Origin: Phoronis ovalis
Lineage: Eukaryota; Phoronida; Phoronidae
NCBI GenBank assembly: GCA_028565635.1
Contig: JAOXYB010064801.1
Span: 1 to 10,346, forward strand
Length of the DNA stretch: 10,346 bases
Reading direction: 5' to 3'
Shown in pieces: positions 6,827 through 10,346 of this stretch (the stretch's first letter is position 1; the number at the start of each line of letters is the position of its first letter). Position numbers and translations under genes: made by a program. The notes under the pieces were generated by a model. It was not told where the DNA came from. It searched no databases and saw nothing but the letters and a program-made list of their open reading frames with translations.

Positions 6827-6970
6827 GTTATTCTGGAAGAAACTGTGAGACTATGGTAACAGCATGCTCTGGGGTTACCTGTTCTTCAGGATCTGAGTGT
6901 AGGACAGGTATAGATGGAATGCACTACTGTCAGTGTGCTTTGGATAAAACAGGACCAGAATGTAATAGAG
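6827..6970 (+). CDS. Exon: EGF-like domain of a modular extracellular protein
   Basis: The exon is 144 bp, flanked by a TTTGTAG acceptor (AG at 6825-6826) and a GTATTT donor at 6971. It begins and ends in phase 1, the symmetric class typical of shuffled EGF modules. It encodes 47 full residues: first YSGRNCE, the end of a preceding EGF-like domain (G.SG..CE) whose front must be in an upstream exon, then one complete EGF-like domain. That domain's six cysteines are at residues 13, 18, 24, 34, 36 and 45, giving C-x4-C-x5-C-x9-C-x-C-x8-C. The calcium-binding consensus (D-x-N/D-E at the domain start) is not evident. EGF-like domains serve extracellular binding, so the protein is expected to be secreted or membrane-anchored. 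The split codon joins in frame to the exon at 9352, restoring an Asp. No gene symbol can be assigned. Confidence 0.85.
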
Positions 6971-7790
6971 GTATTTGCGTGTTTTGAATAAATATTTTTT
7001 TCCCATTGATAATTCATACAATGCATATATTTTGGCTAAATAAATCAGCATGACAATATCCCTCGGCATACATTTATGGTTACATAAGATATCCTGTTCC
7101 TGGACACTAAAAATGGTTAAATACCACCATATATCATTAAAGTATGTAATGCTGTTGCTTTTATAGGCATGTTAGGTATTTTCACGCATGTAAGGATAGT
7201 TGTTTAGCATTATTTGGTGTTAACAATTGTAGGCGTCTTCATTTTTTGCTGTCATGTCATATCATCAAGTTGTTAAAATGTAAAATGGCAGCTTTGGTAG
7301 GTGAAAGAATATATTAAGGTAGCAAATATTGTTTGGCACAATTTAATTACACTTTATGCTTTAAGGTAACTTTTAGCTAAATAATTGAAAAGATTATATA
7401 ATTATATTATAAAGATACACTAATAAATCTAATTTTTCTCTAAGCGAGTCATGTGACTTGTGCAGTTGCTATTTTGGGTTAAAATGTTAAACTTAAAACA
7501 TAAAATTCAAAGGGAAAAAACCTGATACAACTAGTAGAAATTATACACAAATATAGCTGCAACCAAGGTGTCTCACATTTTTGAAATTTTAGTTTGTTCA
7601 AAAAATATGAATTTTCAAAATTTCTGTCACTTTTTTTTATGATGCATAAACTTTGAAACATCATATCTTTTGAACATAGCAAAATTTCAAAAATATGAGG
7701 CGGTTTTGTAGCTATAAACAAACATGTAGCTTTAACAATTTTTATGTCCATTTTTATGTTGTTGTCCATAGCATTTTCTTTTTCTCACTA

Positions 7791-8700
7791 TAACAGCTTC
7801 AGTTTTTACCCGATCAGCTTCATATTTGGTACAGGGTAAATACAGGTCTAAATGCAGGAAAAGTGTAATTTTGAGTTTGATTACTTTCAATATGGCCGAC
7901 TGGTGGCCATGTTTGTTTACCATTGTGCACGTTACTTTGTGTCAGTTGCGGGAAGATTAAACGTGGACTGGATGATTCCTAGGTGGATTCACAAAGGCCA
8001 TAGGCAAGTGGGCATTATAGGCTATGTGACACTTTAGAATGACCTTGAAGTGGGTCAAATGCTGATTTAAATATTCAACATTTTTTCGTTGTGCATAAAA
8101 CTTTCTTTGTCTCGCAGTAACTGCTGGAGTTTTTATCCAATCAGCTTCATATGCGAACCAGGGGTCAAAGTACAGGTGGTAAATTTTTTAACCAGATGAC
8201 TTCCAAAATGGCCGTGTTTGTTCTAGAAATTGTGTTTCGCAATAACAACTTCAGTTTTTATCTGATCAGCTTCATATTTGATACAGGGTAAGTATAGGTC
8301 AAAGTGGAAGTTCCATTAATTTTGACCCAGAATGGGCCATGTTGTTTCTAAGAGGTATGTCACTTTGCATCGAAGTGTTGTTTAGATGATTTGAAGGTGG
8401 ATTCAAGAAGGCCATAGGATGGTGGACGTAATGGGCTAGGTGACATTTTTAAATGATCTTGAAATGCAGGTCAAATGCCGATCTGAATCTTTGACATTTT
8501 TTGTGCGTAATACTTTGTGTCTTATAATAACTGCTTCAGTTTTTATCTAATCAGCTTCATATTCGATACAGGGTATGTACAGGTCACACTGTCACTGCAG
8601 GTCATTTGTAATTTGATCACTTCCAAGATGGCTGACTGGTGGCCATATTTGCTCCCAAGAGGGAACGTCACTTTGCATCCGACATTACAAATGTCTTGTT
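7791..8700 (+). repeat. Four tandem copies of a 285-330-bp intronic repeat
   Basis: Cores of the form AACTGCTTCAGTTTTTATC, then GATCAGCTTCATATTTG and ATACAGGGTA..TACAGGTC, start at about 7791, 8118, 8243 and 8528. Later parts of the unit recur too: ACTTCCAAGATGGC (7885, 8199 and 8619 regions), CTGGTGGCCAT, GTCACTTTGCATC, 'gtggattca.gaaggccatagg' and 'tgaccttgaa..gggtcaaatgc'. Spacings of about 327, 125 and 285 bp show that copy 2 has a large internal deletion. Two 61-codon frames in copies 1 and 4 are products of the repeat, not genes. I have the impression that repeats of this style occur in bivalve introns, but cannot confirm the family. Confidence 0.8.
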
Positions 8701-9044
8701 GACTTCAATATGTTGTGTTGAATTTTATAATACAAAAGCTTAATATTTAATCCCAAATGGCAAGCATACAGGTCACGTGAACTACTTGGATGAAAATGAA
8801 TTACAAATTAAAAAATTTTGTCATACTTGCAAAATATGTATACTTTTTGTTTAATTAGCGAAAATTTAACTTAAACGTTTAAATGTGAATAAATTGTGTC
8901 AAACAACATTCGCTGCCTTAGGCGAGACTAAAAAATCTTGTTTAACGACCTGACCACTTCAAATTTTGGCATTTAATTTTTTAAAAATTTTATTGTAAAA
9001 ATATCAGAAAACTCAACTTGCACAAATTCTCGCGGTGTTGTCTG

Positions 9045-9165
9045 ATTCAACATATGTTTTCTTTTCTTTTATCACTAAAAAAAGGCTGATAAAAAAAAAT
9101 AAAAAATAAAAATAACTGACCGACCGACTCAGTTTTTGAGGGCTTTCGTCTGTTAAAGAACCTTT
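9045..9165 (+). repeat. A-rich tract and CTGACCGACCGACTCAG motif, possible repeat
   Basis: A run of A with scattered T (about 9075-9114) leads directly into a GACC-repeated motif and 'tttttgagggctttcgtctg'. The junction of an A-rich tail with a GC-richer word suggests an edge of an interspersed repeat. Nothing else supports it. Confidence 0.25.
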
Positions 9166-9351
9166 ATTTTGGCCTTCATATGTATTTTCTCCTGCAAAAG
9201 CTAAAATCTCTTTATTCTTTACTTTTGACAGTTGAAATATTCAAATAGGGTTAAAAAATTCTCATTTTAAAAAATTATTATAATTCATCATTTGCATATG
9301 ATGCAATACTTTGTTCCATGCTACTATTTTAAGCCACTTTTGTTGTTGTAG

Positions 9352-9517
9352 ATTTTGACATAGGGCATGATTTGGTACTCACTGGTACAATGAGTAGTGC
9401 CTATTACCCTCATGTTGTTCATGTAGATGATGCTGTTGAAAGCCTGACAGTTAGTATGTGGATTAGGTTTACCACTGCTGATTACAACCAACCTTTCTTT
9501 ACTCTGTATGATTTTGA
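9352..9517 (+). CDS. Exon: start of a pentraxin/LamG-like domain
   Basis: The exon is 166 bp, with acceptor AG at 9350-9351 and a strong GTGAGT donor at 9518. It enters in phase 1 and leaves in phase 2. It encodes 54 full residues plus split codons at both ends: DFDIGHDLVLTG at the start, then AYYPHVVHVDDAVESLTVSM and WIRFTTADYNQPFFTLYDF. The LTVSMWIRF strand followed by a loop and FFTLYDF looks like the first beta-strands of the concanavalin A-like fold, closest to pentraxin domains (TVC-x-W/H-F). Pentraxins normally have a cysteine where Ser stands in LTVSMW. The domain follows directly on the EGF-like module, an arrangement known in SVEP1-like and other EGF-pentraxin proteins. A laminin-G-like domain is the main alternative. 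Confidence 0.8.
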
Positions 9518-10196
9518 GTGAGTTTTCATTTATTTTACTGACACTTAAAAGTCTATTTGAACATTTTGCTACTTGAAAGTTTAGGATTTTTTAAAAAGGG
9601 TATAATTTCAACTACAAGTCAAAAATTGATTCTTACTTTAAGCATGAGATCTTTTAAAACATTTATCAGTCTTTTAGTTGGATTAAAAGTCTTGAAAGAA
9701 ACACCACAAGCTTCGTGTAATATTATTGAAGAAATTATTTAGTTTTTGACATTTCACATAAATATTTTAGATAGTTTTTACTGAATTGGTACATGTATGA
9801 CATCAATTAAACATAGTGCTGATTAATTTTCTTTAGTCAATTTTAATCCAAATAGGGAAAAGGGAACCATTTTCATTCTCTTTATTCAATTTTTATCTAA
9901 GTAAGGAAAAAGAAACTATTTCCGGTTTCCTTGTTCCATTGAGGGTTTCACTAAGAGAACCAACCCTCCTATGAGCTTTAGGAACTAGAGTTCCTTTTTC
10001 ATTGAAATTGTATAAGGAAAGTGGAAATGTTTCTTTTTTACTTATTTGGCTCAAAATTGGGGTATCGAGACTTGAAACAGGGTTTCTTTCTTTCTTTCAA
10101 TAATCCTCGTACTTTATTGTGTTAATTTCCCCTTTAGCAGGTATTATTGTTGTAAGTTTTATTTTCTATAATTATTATTATTAACATATATTTTAG
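9518..10196 (+). other. Intron of 679 bp
   Basis: This is the GTGAGT (9518) to TTTTAG (10196) interval, AT-rich, with a 49-bp tandem dimer and a short (CTTT)n tract near 10086. A 61-codon open frame at 9557-9742 is intronic and shows no protein-like features. Confidence 0.75.
9837..9934 (+). repeat. 49-bp tandem dimer
   Basis: Two adjacent 49-bp units both start TCAATTTT and share the layout of a GGGAAAAGGGAAC-like centre and a pyrimidine-rich end. They match at about 36 of 49 positions. Related words (GTTCCTTTTTCATTGAAATT near 9991) follow in what may be an inverted, more diverged copy. Confidence 0.55.
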
Positions 10197-10346
10197 TAAA
10201 ACTATGATGGAAAGAACAGAATTAGTTAGTTTTAGTCACAGTGGTGTGAATATTGCATTTGCTTCAAAGAATACTACCTACAGTGATCAGCAAAACAATG
10301 CATGGAACTTTGTTGCCTTGACATGGCAGTCTTCTACTGGTGAATG
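10197..10346 (+). CDS. Exon (partial): continuation of the pentraxin/LamG-like domain
   Basis: The acceptor TTTTAG ends at 10196, and the first base completes an Asp codon begun at 9516-9517. The frame is open to the window edge, 49 full residues after that codon. It encodes KTMMERTELVSFSHSG, then VNIAFASKNTTYSDQQNNAW and NFVALTWQSSTGE. The W-x-F-V-x-L-T-W-x-S-x-x-G pattern corresponds to the pentraxin signature strand (H-x-C-x-S/T-W-x-S), but with Phe in place of His and Ala in place of Cys. One N-glycosylation sequon (Asn-Thr-Thr) is visible. The domain's second half, including any calcium-binding loop, lies beyond the window. Confidence 0.85.

Larger units (their letters stand above)
6971..9351 (+). 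other. Intron of 2.38 kb
   Basis: This is the GT (6971) to AG (9350-9351) interval between the EGF exon and the next coding exon, with a pyrimidine/TTG-rich acceptor (ttttgttgttgtag). The first 800 bp are AT-rich with nothing recognisable. Bases 7791-8700 are a tandem repeat block. From 8703 to 9351 the sequence is AT-rich, with an A-rich run and a CTGACCGACCGACTCAG motif (about 9115-9131). I saw no further cysteine-rich exon on the plus strand, but a short phase 1-1 EGF exon could be missed by eye. Confidence 0.7.

Noticed and set aside
6875-7069. 64-codon minus-strand ORF overlapping the EGF exon
   Set aside because: It is antisense to a well-supported exon and runs into the intron.
7479-7923. 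Two overlapping minus-strand ORFs in the large intron
   Set aside because: AT-rich translation with no domain. Part of it lies in the tandem repeat.
7791-8700. CRISPR-like array
   Set aside because: Units are several hundred bases, diverged and of uneven spacing in a eukaryotic intron. There are no short identical repeats with unique spacers.
9557-9742. 61-codon plus-strand ORF in the second intron
   Set aside because: It lies between firm splice sites, is not in phase with either exon, and has no protein-like features.

Overview
The window looks like nuclear DNA of an AT-rich marine invertebrate. Signs of this are short coding exons with GT/AG splice sites, long introns full of diverged interspersed repeats, microsatellites, foldback elements and a decayed Polinton/Maverick. 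A bivalve mollusc or similar lophotrochozoan is my best guess. It rests on the style of the intronic repeats and on several TACATGTA-like words, so it is only an inference. No bacterial operon, CRISPR array, rRNA or tRNA was found.

Layout. 1-1894: nested repeats. Four copies of one arm (core ATATAGCTTGCTGAAAATTGG-like) lie in orders forward/reverse/reverse/forward at 1-54, 381-432, 640-713 and 1819-1894, making a 432-bp foldback and a 1.25-kb inverted-repeat unit. The second unit encloses a separate DNA-transposon-like element with its own terminal inverted repeats (931-1459). 1901-2372: three diverged copies of a 136-bp repeat; the middle one is split by a CpG-rich insertion of about 171 bp flanked by GTAATGA. 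2373-2980: low-complexity DNA with a (GT)n tract. 2984-4858: a decayed piece of the virion module of a Polinton (Maverick). It holds a small basic protein gene that is still open, a penton-like minor capsid pseudogene of the 'F54H12.2-like' family, and an adenain-type cysteine protease pseudogene that has lost its C-terminal catalytic half. The three are packed head to tail with 2-nt gaps. 4860-6826: mostly unrecognised AT-rich DNA with a 26-bp duplication and the end of an interspersed repeat carrying (CAGA)n. 6827-10346: three exons on the plus strand of a cellular gene, running off the right edge.

The cellular gene encodes the end of one EGF-like domain, a complete six-cysteine EGF-like domain, and the start of a pentraxin/laminin-G-like (concanavalin A-fold) domain. 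It is therefore probably a secreted or cell-surface modular protein. Exon phases (1-1, 1-2, 2-) join the reading frame perfectly. The 2.4-kb intron holds four copies of a roughly 285-330-bp tandem repeat and the next intron holds a 49-bp duplication. The Polinton fragment and the foldbacks lie upstream of the first visible exon, either in an earlier intron or in intergenic DNA; the window cannot tell which.

The points most worth a second look are the tightly packed but broken Polinton capsid module, the nested foldbacks whose repeat units carry nuclear-receptor-like DR1/DR2 sites, the dated insertion at 2113-2283, and the apparent paired loss of both pentraxin disulfide cysteines.
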